Below, one piece after another: positions 45,982-58,196 of a stretch of DNA of 64,000 nt. The translations under genes were made by a program, and so were the position numbers. The stretch comes from Acestrorhynchus altus (taxonomy: Eukaryota; Chordata; Actinopteri; Characiformes; Acestrorhynchidae): NCBI GenBank assembly GCA_034509495.1, contig CM067521.1, positions 22,648,806 through 22,712,805 on the forward strand, written 5' to 3'. Under the pieces are notes generated by a model, which was given only the letters and a program-made list of their open reading frames with translations, searched no databases and had not been told where the DNA came from. The first letter of the stretch is position 1, and every line of letters begins with the position of its first letter.

Positions 45982-46505
45982 CAGGGGTTGGACAATGAAA
46001 CTGAAACAACTGTCATTTTATTGTGGGAGGTTTCATGGCTAAATTGGAGCAGCCTGGTGGTCCATGTTCATTAATTGCACCAGTAAGAGCAGAGTGTGAA
46101 GGTTCAATTAGCAGGTAAGAGCACAGTTTTGCTCAAAATATTGCAATGCACACAACATTATGGGGGACATACCAGAGTTCAAAAGAGGACAAATTGTTGG
46201 TGCACGTCTTGCTGGCGCATCTGTGGCCAAGACAGCAAGTCTTTGTGATGTATCAAGAGCCACGGTATCCAGGGTAATGTCAGCACCACCAAGAAGGACC
46301 AACCACATCCAACAGGATTAACTGTGGACGCAAGAGGAAGCTGTCTGAAAGGGATGTTCGGGTGCTAACCCGGATTGTATCCAAAAAATGTCCTTCACAA
46401 GACGAATTGACGCTGTATTGGCCACAAAAGGAGGCCCTAGTTCACCAAACTAATCAATTATTGTGGTCTGAAACCAGGTGTTTCAGTTTCATTGTCCAAC
46501 CCCTG
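45982..46505 (+). mobile_element. 524-bp non-autonomous Tc1 element, copy 1
   Basis: Terminal inverted repeats 'caggggttggacaatgaaac' (followed by 'tgaaac') and '(gtttca)gtttcattgtccaacccctg' are flanked by TA on both sides. Inside, the plus strand retains the start of a Tc1 helix-turn-helix: MGDIPEFKRGQIVGARLAGA then SVAKTASLCDVSRATVSRVM. The frame soon ends at a stop, and the catalytic domain is absent. It has the same length as copy 2 at 60728-61251. It is inserted in the middle of an (AT)n microsatellite. Confidence 0.92.
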
Positions 46506-46579
46506 TATATATATATATATATATACATATACTAATAAAAGTGTATTGTGTATCACAATATCAAAATTAATTATAATAC

Positions 46580-47430
46580 ACAAAAATACTTCATGATATT
46601 ACTAGTTGAATGGTTCACAACTTTACTGTGTCTTTAATCTAGATACATAAAAATTGTTTGTGTACTCTACTATTAATATGCAACATTTTGCAACATAGGC
46701 TACTATGTATTTGAGCACGTCAGGCTGTGTAAAATAAGCTTCTATAAATAAGCTGTACGTTATTGTTGCTGTGCACCTGTCGCAATGATTTCACCTCTGA
46801 CAGGAGCCATAACTACACAGGATTCTGATCAGCTACTCCTTCACCGAGGCCTCTCCTGTCACTGATACCATCCCTTCTTGGCCTCTGTTTCCCTTCCAGT
46901 TTCTCGGTCCACCCTCGGCCCGGCGCGGGGAAATGTAGAGCGCAGCGCGTGGAAGACACCCAGATCACTTTCAGCACTTTCTGCACAAAGAGGTAATTGT
47001 GGCCACGTCCTCTGAGATAAATAAATAGAGACGTAGAAAGCCCGCGGAGAATGCACCATTTAACCAGGCCTCTGAGCACAGTCGGCCTCAGCCCACTGGA
47101 AATTCTGTTTGGATGTTTCTGAGGAGCAGTTATGTGTACGTGCTGCCAAGGTCAGTGCAAAGGTTAGGTCTTAGAAGTCACACAATGATTACATTTGCAT
47201 TGTGTGATGTTGTAAACGTATCTCAGTATATTATTTTCATGTTTAATGTGGAGTGTCTGTCAGCAGCCTGCAGGTTTTGTGCTTCTTTTGAGGTCAATAC
47301 ATTTAAATACTCAAAATGACTAAAACATGGTGTTGGTTTAAAGCTTTTGATGGCTCTGCATGGTTTTGACCTCACTGTTCGGTATATAAAAGCAACACCC
47401 CACCCCCCCACCAATGCAAAGGCTAGATTT
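46580..47430. other. Intronic or intergenic, nothing recognised
   Basis: No exon is found. The part at 46790-47110 is GC-richer than its surroundings and repeat-free by eye. Confidence 0.5.
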
Positions 47431-47434
47431 TTTT

Positions 47435-47720
47435 ACCCCTGATTTTGTCCCTGCCAATTTGGAAGTGCCAATTCCCCAACCCCATTATCACTCTCCCTCC
47501 GATACACGTGATGTTCCCGACACCAGGAGGGTGAGGACGAGCACATGTACACCTCTTTTCGAACTGCCTCCACTTGCATCCTTGTCAGGCAGCCAACCCA
47601 CTCGGAGGAAAGCGCCGGGTCCCTAGCTCTGATGAAGTGGCTAACAGACGCCTGTGTCGAGAGCACCGTCTAAGCCACCCGCCCGCTCTCTCCCTTTTAG
47701 CACAAATTAGAGGTATTCAT
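47435..47720 (-). repeat. tRNA-derived SINE body, minus orientation
   Basis: 'Ttaccccggattttgtccct'-type opening, 'ccaatttggaagtgccaatt', 'cctccgatacacgtgatgtt', 'acctcttttcgaactgcctc' and 'gcgccgggtccctagctctg' form the body and tail seen at 43425-43735. The tRNA head is missing on the right. Confidence 0.65.
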
Positions 47721-48734
47721 TGGTAAAGTGGGCATTACATGGAACACTCTCTCTACCATTTAAGGTGAATGTGAAGCTTTTGTTTTTAAGAAACTGATCC
47801 AGGGACAGTCGGCTGCTCTGTACCTTATCGCTCATTGTTTTACTGGCGTGTTACTTGAAAATAGCCCATCACTGCCAATGGGGGGTATTTCTGACTGGAG
47901 TCTAGCAGTATGGGGCTTGTTTTATAGGTTACTGCTTATACAGGTGCTAAAATTTGGTTCTGAATTACGTTGATCCGTCTACACCCATACCAGTTGACTA
48001 TACGTACCATGAATTCTGGTTATGGTTTTGTGCATTGAAGTGTGACATCCATACTACATGTGCTTGTGTCATACATGTACACTTAACGTTACACCATTAG
48101 CATCAACCTACACCATGCTTTTGCTGTCACCAGCAACAGCTCTGTCTGGGCTTCATATGAATGGCACAGTTAGTGTGCAATGCCATTTCTACACCTTTTC
48201 CACCCTTCAGGAATGAAATCATGCACATGCTAACTTGCATAACTGATTAGATGTTAGAATATCGACTTACTGGTTTAGTTTTGTCCAAGAAAATTCACAG
48301 AATTGGTTTTAAATGTTTTATAACCGTAGTTTTAAAAGAGCTACCATTCAATACATTTTTAGGCAATGTGCTGCAGCAAAATCTATCTACAGATCACCAC
48401 TTATAATCTTTGCATTATTAGATGATCACATAATATGATTTTAAAACATTAGTGAAACAATTGCAGCTTTGTACACCACACTTTGAACAAAGGCATGTTG
48501 ATTCAGTGCCAAAGGGTTCAAATGTAATAAGCTTAGTCTTCTGTGTTAAAGACAATAGAGGTTATAAAGCAATGCACTGTACAATGTTCTGAAGACAGCG
48601 TGCTTTGAAACAGAGTGCCAACTTGTTTGCTAGCATGACCTTTGCATGGCCTGTGTGTGGCCTGTGTATGGCCTGGCAGAGGTCTGATCAAACCGGTAAT
48701 GTTTTAGGAGTGCAATTACTGTAAAGTACTCTAA
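47721..48734. other. Intronic or intergenic, nothing recognised
   Basis: About 1 kb of AT-rich sequence without a named element or coding frame. Confidence 0.55.
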
Positions 48735-49208
48735 CAAGCCTTTCCACCAAAAGAACTCTGGTTCTTGAACTAGTTCCATTTGGGCTTATAAGAGCGTTGG
48801 TGTTTTTTAGCGAACCATCTTGCGTTTTCACCAGATTTCGTGGAACCCAGGATACATCACAGAATATTTCATCAACAGAGGGGCTGCACAGGGTCAGTAA
48901 ATAGAATTGAGAAGATGGTAGAGTGTATAGACGACCTGCGAGCCTTTGTTCTGTTTTTCTCCAAATAGCAAACATGGATCCACTTTTGGTGATGATAAGA
49001 CTTAGAAGACGACAGTGCAAGATGGATGGTTCGCCAGTGCTCCTGTAAAACTAGACACGCCCACATCGTTTCCAGCTGAATATCCTACTAATCTTTGGTT
49101 TCCTCAGGTTTTTTCAGGTTCTACTTTTGTTGGTGGAAATGCACCAAACGGTTGAAAATTAGGTTCGCAAACCGGAACGGAACCTGTTCCATGTTGTAGG
49201 AAAAGGGC
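48735..49208 (+). mobile_element. 'ccaccaaaagaactctggttc' MITE family, fullest copy
   Basis: It begins 'gcctttccaccaaaagaact' and 'ctggttcttgaac' and ends 'ttcgcaaaccggaacggaac' and 'ctgttccatgttgtaggaaaagggc'. The ends form a rough inverted pair (cctttccacca and aggaaaaggg). It is non-coding. The half copies at 31654-31990 and 32820-33240 align to it. Confidence 0.7.
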
Positions 49209-49654
49209 CCACAGATCGATCTGTTCAACCAGCAGTGACTTAGTGCCTGCATATGATTGATAACATTACTAATAATAATAAATCCATGCACTGTCCTAAT
49301 ATTCAATATTCAATAGTCCAAGATCATGTTAGTCCAGTTTGTTAGCCATTCCTTTCAACTAGGGTTAGCCTTTAGCTTAGGATGGACATTAGCCTGTTCG
49401 CAAGACTTTTGAGTTGCAAAATCTCATGAATGGTGGCCTGGTCTTCACAACAACATGGTGTGAATGGCTGGTTTAGTTGAATACAATAACAGCCATCTCT
49501 GATGGTGGTAAATAAAGGCATGAGTGACAAACCAAATGGAAGCCAAAGCCATGGTTGTATTTTTAAGAATACACTTATAAAACTTTGAACTTTGAATGAA
49601 CACTGTTCCAAAGGAAGATCAGGATCAATAACTGATGATAACTGTAGTCTGATC

Positions 49655-50290
49655 TGATCAATATTTATTGATCTACTCATACAGAAGTGGTGTCTCTCAG
49701 TACGGCTTCGGGTTTAACGCAACACACCAGACGTCTCTGCATGGAGTGGTAGAGGTTCCTAATGGTGTCCTGTGAAGATCCATCCCATGAAGCTTGAATG
49801 TTCTCACTCAGTTCTGCAGATGGTGTGGTAGGGGTGGAGTTTTGATAGAGCGTCCAACAGCATCCCACACATTTCCAATCAGGGACAGGTCTGGAGATGA
49901 GACCGACCACGGCATAGTATCTGTGTCTTCAAGGCGAGGTCATGAGACGGCAGCAGTGTGTGGACGAGCGCCGTCCTGTTGGAATGGAGCACCGGAGTGT
50001 GTTCAGGAAAGGTAGAACCACTGGTTGCAGGACCTCATTAACATAACGTTGGGCTTCAAAGCGTCTGTAATAAGGAACATAGTTTTGACGTCATACAAAA
50101 TTGCACTTACACCATGACACCATACCACGTGGAAGTGTGACATGTAAAATCACCCCACTGATCTTGGCACTGACTAAAGTGCCTTCGCACACGGATGAGT
50201 TGGTCGTCTCCATCAAGACAAAGCGGGACTCCTCACTGCTGCTATTTTGAGAGTCCATGACAGTCTATCACGACACCACTGCAGTCGGAC
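49655..50290 (-). mobile_element. Tc1/mariner-like transposase remnant
   Basis: Minus-strand translation gives LISRPVPDWKCVGCCWTLYQ then AELSENIQASWDGSSQDTIR and NLYHSMQRRL. The plus strand repeats the landmarks of 19703-20440. It is dead through multiple frame breaks. Confidence 0.78.
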
Positions 50291-50682
50291 AGTGAAATGA
50301 ACATTAATGAGCACAACAATGAGCAAGATCTACGGAGTGTATTAGATTATGAAGTGTTCATTTTATTCATGGAAGTTCATGGAATCCAGAGGTTTTGAGA
50401 AAACTGAAACTGGCTGCCTTGCAGATCGACTTCTCTGTTTTGCTATGAAGACATAAACTTGCTCTGTGCACCGTAAAAGCAGAAGTCCTAAACGTTCATT
50501 GTCATGTTGATGCTGATGTTTGCTGAAAGCCAATAATGAGGTCACTGCTATTTAGACTGGCGTTCCCGGTGGCATGACTGTTGTGCACATGATGGCCACA
50601 TCATATTGGGGAATTTTAATCATGGGACAGTTTTTGACAGGACGAATTAGTATCTTTTTCATCCACTTTACTTCAGTATGGT

Positions 50683-50685
<3 letters not shown>

Positions 50686-50730
<45 letters not shown>

Positions 50731-50813
50731 TGTGTTTGTATAGTTTTGATTTAACAATCTCTCTCTCTGATAAACAAATGGGCATTATGGAGCACCATGG
50801 TGGTGAATGGTGA

Positions 50814-50860
<47 letters not shown>
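50686..50860. repeat. Inverted (GT)22 and (CA)23 microsatellite pair
   Basis: A GT run at 50686-50729 and a CA run at 50814-50860 are separated by about 84 bases and are perfectly complementary. Confidence 0.95.
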
Positions 50861-50863
<3 letters not shown>

Positions 50864-51389
50864 CCAGATTGTTCGGCATAACCTCAGCAGTGTTTAGGGG
50901 TTTAGATTTAGAATCTTTAGAAGAGAAAATGCTGTTCCTTCACCCTGAATTCCTGTTGGTCCTAAGCCCACCTGTAGGCCACAGTTGCCCCCACAAATGC
51001 TCACTCCAGTCAGTCTTATGTAGGCCTTGGAGCTTCTCTTCCCAACACAAGCCACGTTGACAGCCCTAACAGCCAGAGAAATTCCACTGAGCAGTTTGAA
51101 ATAATGAGTCGAGTAAAAGAACGTAGGCGCGCTTAGAACACAGCCAAGTGCAACTCAGGGCACTTCTTCAGTCACACTTCTTGTGTATTATAGGTAAACA
51201 GTACGTAATATCTCTGTCCTTAATTGTTTTTATTTTAAATTTCTTGACAAACCAGCAGGGATTATGTATGGTGATATCATCTGTATGATGATGATGATGC
51301 GTGTTTTGCATGTTATCACTCCAACAAGTTACTATTTGGCTTTCTTTAGTTGATTATTTATTGCAATAATTGTTAGATTGCTTATATTA

Positions 51390-51400
51390 GTAATATAATA

Positions 51401-51493
<93 letters not shown>

Positions 51494-51532
51494 TAATAAT
51501 AATAATAAATAATAATAATAATAATAAAACTA

Positions 51533-51571
<39 letters not shown>

Positions 51572-51603
51572 TAATAATAATAATAATAATTATAATAATA
51601 ATA
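51390..51603. repeat. (AAT)n microsatellite, about 210 bp
   Basis: A long run of AAT units broken by occasional extra or missing bases ('aataaat', 'aaaact', 'aatta'). Confidence 0.96.
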
Positions 51604-54600
51604 AGCTTTATTTATATATCACCAGTTAAGATGCAGTTGTACATACACAAACAGGTAAGCAAAACATTAGCAAAATGAATAAACAGATGCACATGAGAGC
51701 AAATCGGTAAATTGAATAAATGTCAACTAAGTAAAATCTTAATTAAAAAGTAATAAAATGCAGCTTAAAATAAAACAGAAGAATAAATGAAAGTCTTGTA
51801 CATATAGAAATCAGAAAAGCGAAATGAATTCAATAGAACAACCATAAAATACACCCATAAAAAAATGATTTAATTAGATGCATTAAATAAAATGACAAAC
51901 GAAATGAATAATTGTGTATGTATTGCATGTTTTGAATTTTATGTAATAAAATTAAATGCAATAAATAAACAGCAACAAATAAAATTCTGATTATAATCAG
52001 AATTAATTGAATGATTAAGTAATTTGCATATTTTTGACTGTTTAAAAATACAGTAACAGAGGGAGCCTGATGACTATCTGTTGACATTGTTTTCCAAATC
52101 TTCGACCAGCTTTGTTACGGCTGGTGTTTCTTTCCCTTTCGGACGTTGTTTTTAGGTTAAGTGTGTATGTAAACAACAAGGGCAATATCGGCACTTCTGG
52201 ATCGTCTCTCGGCCAATCACATTGTAACTTGTAACTAAACGATCTAGTGATTTAAGGTGTATTCTTTGGACGGATGTTTAGTGCCGTTGTGCTTTAATCT
52301 CTTGTTCTCAGCAACAGTGATTATCGTGACACAAAAGAGGAAGGAAAAGGCATGTTGGGTTGCACAGGCAGAAATGCAGTCAAATGAGATATCCACCCGC
52401 TCCGGACTCAGTCGGAGTGTTCCAGGATCTCGATCTGACAGGTGCACAAACGTGGAAGAACCCACTCTCCAGTTTTCCCAAGGGGAACAGAAAGTTCTGT
52501 GCTCGCTACAAACATAACTGCACACTTCACACCCCCTGGCTCCTGGTTAGAGTTAGAGCCTGATACCCCAGTGGAACAGGGCGTCCCTGAAAAGAGGAAC
52601 AGAAAGTGAGGAGTGGTTATTTCGGTCCCGCTTGCCTCACTGCTTTGCTAGACAGGGTAGGGAGGGAGTGAACGAGGGAGACATAAGTAGGGAGAAGAAG
52701 CTACTCTTCTTGTACCCTTGGGCAACAGCTGGGGTATCTAGCCGGCCCCCGGAATGATGGAGTGAAATTTAAACAAGCTAGAACATGTTAAACACAAAAA
52801 TAGAGAAGCAACCTGGAATATAAAAGCACTTGCTACAGATGTTTGCACGTCTGAGGGACAACAATCATAATAATGGGTTCTTCAGTGGTTCTTTGTAGAA
52901 CCTTGATGATTTAAAGGCTGGAATTAGAGCTGGAATATTTCATTACTAATTTGATATTGCTCATATTGATGGAATATTAACAAATTATGTTATCAGGTAG
53001 TTGGTAGGATGTTCCGATTCAACATCGGGATCCGATATTAACAAAACTGAGTTCTACCGACAAGATAGACATATCATGTCAAACCACAAGACTTATCATA
53101 TCTAACTATCAACGCATCAAGCATCACGAGTATTCCAGCTCAGACAAAGGGTTACATTTTCCAAAATTTCCGATTGAAGTAAATCCCACACGGCTAAACA
53201 CCGCGACACACTCTGGCTACAAAAATGTTCAAAATCAACAGTTTAGCCATTTACACACTTTATAATGGAATATTCCAGAGTTGATTCCCACTTTCTGGAG
53301 AATTAAATGCACCATTTTGATGGTTTAGCATTTTCCGGAACGTTCTCTAGATCTGGAACAAGACATGTGGGAGGGTCAGTGACGTTAAGGTCACAGCTGC
53401 ACCTTCTGTTTAAGGACACATGAGAAGAGAAGGGCTGCTTGCTGCTCTTTACTCACAGAAGAGTTGAAATTTCAGTGTAAGAGTGAAGCCAGATTTCTAA
53501 TACATTCTTAAATATAAACAAATAATTGACACTAAATATTTGTAGTATTGAAAAGGGTATTAAATCCTTAAGTTAAATCCAAAATACGAAACACTTCACC
53601 TGATAGAGTTTGGCTGCAAGATGTGTCAAAGCGAGCACATTGCAACTATCACACGTCAGCACTTAGAACCCTGTGGGTCGTGAACCATAACCATCACGGG
53701 TCGGAAGTGAGAAAGATTCACCAGAGTGGTGCAGCTAAAGAGCCAGTTACTGATAATGTTTTGATCTTCTCTGAGCTCAGTATTGTCAGATTTGGTTTGT
53801 CTTTACTTTTTGTAGAATTAATTTCATGAAGCAGTAATGCAATAATAATAATTGGATGCATATTAACATAACTTGTTATACCAACCTTTGGAGGACATTG
53901 TGGCATTAATTTGATCAAAATAAATTCAGAGAACCTTTTGGGCACCTGGTTGGTGCTGTACGTTGGTTCTCATGGTTCTATATTTTCTGAAGAACCCATG
54001 GGGACGCCTTTCCAATGAGTTTCTTGTTTTAGTCATCCAGCTTTTCACACTAATGCAGTGCAGGATGACCTATAAATGTGAAAATTCCCCTTCTATGAAG
54101 ATCTGAAACCAGCTTTCGTCTGCTACGCTTTCTGTCGGTCAAGGGTTCTGCCCCCAGTGTGTTCGACAGCACCACAGCTGACTGTTCCCCACAATCCAGT
54201 TAACTGCAGCCCCAGATTTAGCAGCATTAAGCTGGCCTTTTCTAAAGCCACTACTCAACATGGAAGTGTTGGCAGCTAAAAAAAGCCAGGCATATTAACA
54301 CTCTTAGACAGCTCTGTGTATTCTGGTTGGCCTGTGTGAGCGTGTTACTCTTAACCTCTGCCTGCCCCTTTCTTCCACTGCCACGCCGCATTATAAATAA
54401 AGGCGTTTTTCTTCGTTTTTTTCCTCCCTGCCTCTGCTTTGATGTAGACTCGCTGTGATATCGCAGCCTGCTCGGACAATGGGGAACTTGTTCAACTTAG
54501 CACTTTTGAGCAAATTCGCATTCGGCGTACTCCGAGCCTGGCATTCTGTACGGGCGGAGTGGGAGAGCTTTCTGCGACACAGCAACGTCACGATGGGAGG

Positions 54601-54840
54601 CGGACTGCCAAAGCTGTCAGTGTGAGCTGTGAACCAACGCGGTGCAGACATGCTGTGTGTGTGAGAGGGTCTTACTTAGCTCAGAGCTCCAACAGCTCAA
54701 AAGTTCAGTTACAGGGACACATTGATGAATCAAATCAAATCAGAACCGCGTCAGGAAATATCCTGTTTTTATGGTATTTTTAGCTGAATGCATTCCTTAG
54801 AACTGGTGTCTAGGTTTTACAACCTGTTTCTCCAGTAATT
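51604..54840. other. Intronic or intergenic, nothing firm
   Basis: AT-rich DNA up to 52080, then mixed sequence. Short 'ggttctttgtagaacctt' and 'ggttctcatggttctat' pieces at 52880-52915 and 53930-54000 look like scraps of the 'aagaacc' MITE type. No exon is recognised. Confidence 0.5.
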
Positions 54841-54842
54841 GA

Positions 54843-54846
54843 TTCA

Positions 54847-54889
<43 letters not shown>
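54843..54889. repeat. (ATTG)n microsatellite
   Basis: About eleven ATTG units. Confidence 0.95.
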
Positions 54890-55024
54890 TAATTGAAATG
54901 ACCACATGACCAATATTTCTGTAGTTGTAGGGATTTTGCCCCATATTGAACACCATACTGTATGCAGCCCACACCTCCGTTCAGATTCTCTTCGTCGTCC
55001 CCCAAACCCCATAAAACCTTCGCT

Positions 55025-55140
55025 GGACAGTGGAGACCATTACTCCAACAAAAGCAGGATCAACTCTTTCAATGCCATTAATTAAAGAATGAATGAGAAG
55101 GTGTCCCAATATTTTTGTCCACATAGCACACGCTGTAATT
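55025..55140 (+). mobile_element. MITE-like fragment ('tgtccaaatgtttgtggaca' family), 3' end
   Basis: 'Accattactccaacaaaagc' and 'gtgtcccaatatttttgtcc' followed by 'acatag' match the last part of the copy at 38698-39140. Confidence 0.6.
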
Positions 55141-55359
55141 AGTGGATATGGTATTAATATCAGTACCAAAAGAAGTAGTAGAAAATAAAGTATGAACTCT
55201 ACACTAGTTGCAGCTCCAGTAAGTAAGTAAGTGTGTCTTTATGTGGTTTAATGAGTCGGAACTCCTCTGAGAACCTTTCAGTGGACGAATGTATAAAGAA
55301 CCTGTTTTGTGAATGGAGATGTAATGATTGTTCATGTGTCCACTACCAATTACTCTTTT

Positions 55360-55510
55360 TCTAAGCAGTAGTTGCTTATTGATTAGAGCACCGGGTGTTT
55401 CCCCACATGGTTGTGGGTTAAATACCTGGGTCTGACATAGTTCCACTGTTGGGTCCTTGAGCAAGGAACTTAACCCTTTGCTCCACAGAGGTCATAGTAT
55501 GACCAGACAT
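55360..55510 (+). repeat. tRNA-like SINE fragment of a second family
   Basis: 'Tgattagagcaccgggtgtt', then a B-box-like 'ggttgtgggttaaatacct', then 'ccactgttgggtccttgagc' and 'aaggaacttaaccctttgct'. It differs in body sequence from the other SINEs here. Confidence 0.65.
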
Positions 55511-55782
55511 GGCTTTCTAAGCTGGGATATGTGAAGAGAAATGTAAAGAGAGTTCAATTAAATTAGGAATGACTCTGGATGTCTGAAGTATTTATCAGAA
55601 CCGTATACAAGACCAGCGGGAAGAGTAGAGCCTGCATCTTACGTTTTGGTCAGATTTCCTTCTAAGGAAGGCAGAAGAGCTACCGCAGACAGCAGGCGCA
55701 GCTGAAAGTACCAGTAAACTCGCGACTTCATTTTACACTTCACTGTAAGTTCTGGTATTTTCTTTCATCTAACAGTATGATG

Positions 55783-56391
55783 TAGGGATGTAACGATGCA
55801 TCACATGACGGTTAAAAATCGATGAACATATGCCGCAACTGAAATCGGTTGAGATGTAAAATTAATCAGTATCGTTTTCAAACAGTAGAGGGTGCTGGTG
55901 CTGCCTACCTCACTTATGCTGATGGCGAATCAAGATGATGAACATGAAGAAGCCCCATCCGATTTCAAATCAGAGCATTTTGGCTTCCTCAAGACTAAAA
56001 ACAAAAAAGATCAAGACCTCTGCTTCTGCCTGAACTTGTAGACCTGCTGATGTTCCTTAAACATGTAAATTCTGCATTGGGAGGAGCACAGGAAAAGCCT
56101 TTATTTATTTGATATTCATTTATTTGTTTGTTTTGGTTTTAATATTACATCCAAAAATAAATTTCCAGCTTTTTTTTGGCATAAATTGTATCCTACTTCA
56201 AAAATAGCATGATATTCTTTAATTGAATAAAGGAAAAATAAGCAAAATACAATTTTTGTAGTTTTATTGTACATATAATTAAAAACATCAGTAATAATTT
56301 GTGTTCAGTTTGATTTAGTTAAAAATCGAATTGTGAGGCCAGCATCGTGAATCACTCTGTGTTGTGAGCAGAGTGTATCGTTACATCCCTA
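55783..56391. mobile_element. 609-bp hAT-like MITE
   Basis: Perfect 15-bp terminal inverted repeats, 'tagggatgtaacgat' and 'atcgttacatcccta', are flanked by GTATGATG (55775-55782) and GTATGAGA (56392-56399), an 8-bp target duplication with two changes. The interior is AT-rich and non-coding. Length, termini and duplication all fit a hAT-derived non-autonomous element. Confidence 0.85.
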
Positions 56392-56399
56392 GTATGAGA

Positions 56400-58196
56400 T
56401 TTTTAATCAGAGTTATTAAAGAACCATGTTTGTAATGAAGTATGTATGAGTGTGAAGAACCCTTTAAAGGTGTAAAGAACCTCCACTAACCTGCTTGTAA
56501 TGGAACCAAAAGAAGCATTAGAAGCACCTTCCCTTTCTTGTTAAGAGTGTAGCCTGAGCTGTGTATGAATAACCTTATTACTCGGTCCACTCCCAGACCC
56601 CAGGTTGATGCTTTTTCAGTGCTGGTTAATAATAAATTGGATAACATCACCAATTCTGCACCTTGTTATCTGCTTGCATGACCCCAGGTGGTCCAAGCTG
56701 GCCAGCTGCATGTCCACCGTTCCAGAGCCAGTCAGTCCCAGAGCTCAACATCTGCTGGACTGGAGTCAAGCTCTGGCCACAGCCCTGGTGACAAAGCCTG
56801 AGAGTGTCCACTGACCGGTCAGGACCACAAAGCCGGCAGTGTATCCTCCCCTCCCCAGTGTGCTGCTGAAATGTACACTGTGGGCTAAATGCTGCTTCAG
56901 TGCTATCTCAATAGGAGCTGCCTTGCTTATTGTACCTCGTGTACAATAAGCTTTTCTCCATAGCCGACCCTGATTCTCTCTGTCCTTTTCCTTTCCCACC
57001 AAAGCCAGGGACAAAATGCTAACATGACTCAGTGTGTCTCTGCTGTAGTTATGCTTGCCCCAGCCATCTGGGATCAGGGAGCAAGGGACCAATCCACTAA
57101 ATGCTTCAGTACCCTGTACACATCAGTCTGCGTTCTATAGCTTGACTTTTAAAACTGCAAAGTCATTGCTGTTTGCATCAGATTCCAGCACCGGACCAAA
57201 AAAGGGGAACTCCTTCACGTAGGGACTCCCCAGCTCCCCAGCTGAGACTGGGTGTGGGTCTTTCTGGGGTTGGGTGGTCGTGGGAGGGGGGATGTGGCGT
57301 GAGGATGTTTGGGGGTGTTTCCCGCACGGAAAGGCCTTTTCACATGAGTGCTGAAAAACATGACGGCCACATGACACTCACATGACTTCCCCAATCAGCG
57401 AACTTGTTATGCTGCTCTGTTTTGGGCCTTATTTATTTGGTGCACCCGGCCCTTACCGTACTGCCGGCGCATGCTCTGCAGTTGTCCTAATGTATATGAA
57501 TATTATTTTGAATGGAAAGGGTTAAGAAGCAGTGGCATTTGATCTGGCATAATGAGATAATGCTCTATGTGGATGCTCTAATAATGGTGGGGAAGAAAAA
57601 AAAAAATCTGAGAAGTAGAAACCTTGAGAGGAACCAAGAACCAAAAGGGAAAGCCATCCTCCTCCATTTGACACTGGATTGCACAACGAGGAACAGAACA
57701 GTCGGTGCGAACGTGTGAGATAATGAAGAGCTACGGCTAACGTGAGAGCAGGTCGTGAGGGATGAGAATGTAAGTGAGTCCGTAAAGGTTAATCGAGTCT
57801 TAACCTTAAAAGGTTATTTTTTCACGTTTGGCCTTATAAATACAAATGATTATGATCTCCAGTGCTTGAGGAACATGAGACTAAAGCTGAACCATCAACT
57901 GGCTGGTAGGATTCTGCATGAAGGTGTGGAAAAGAAATCCCAATCGATTGATTGAGATTAATTAAGGTTATCCCAGTCTTCCAGTTCCTTTCCCATTTCC
58001 ATATGAGTCACACTACTAAGACATTCTTTAAGTCCATGTTTAAATTTGGTAAAATCATTCTGACCTCTGTGTTGCGTCCCTTGGTAACTAACATCTCTTA
58101 GCTCTAAGCTTGATGCTTTATTATTAGCATTATTTTCATGCATCTTCTGTTCTCACGCCTCTCCCCCCCATGACCCACTCCCTCTGTCACCTGCAG
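56400..58196. other. tfeb: Intron upstream of the tfeb first coding exon
   Basis: No repeat family is confidently named here apart from short 'aagaacc' scraps at 56450-56490. The last 40 bases form a usable pyrimidine-rich acceptor region ending CACCTGCAG. Confidence 0.6.
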
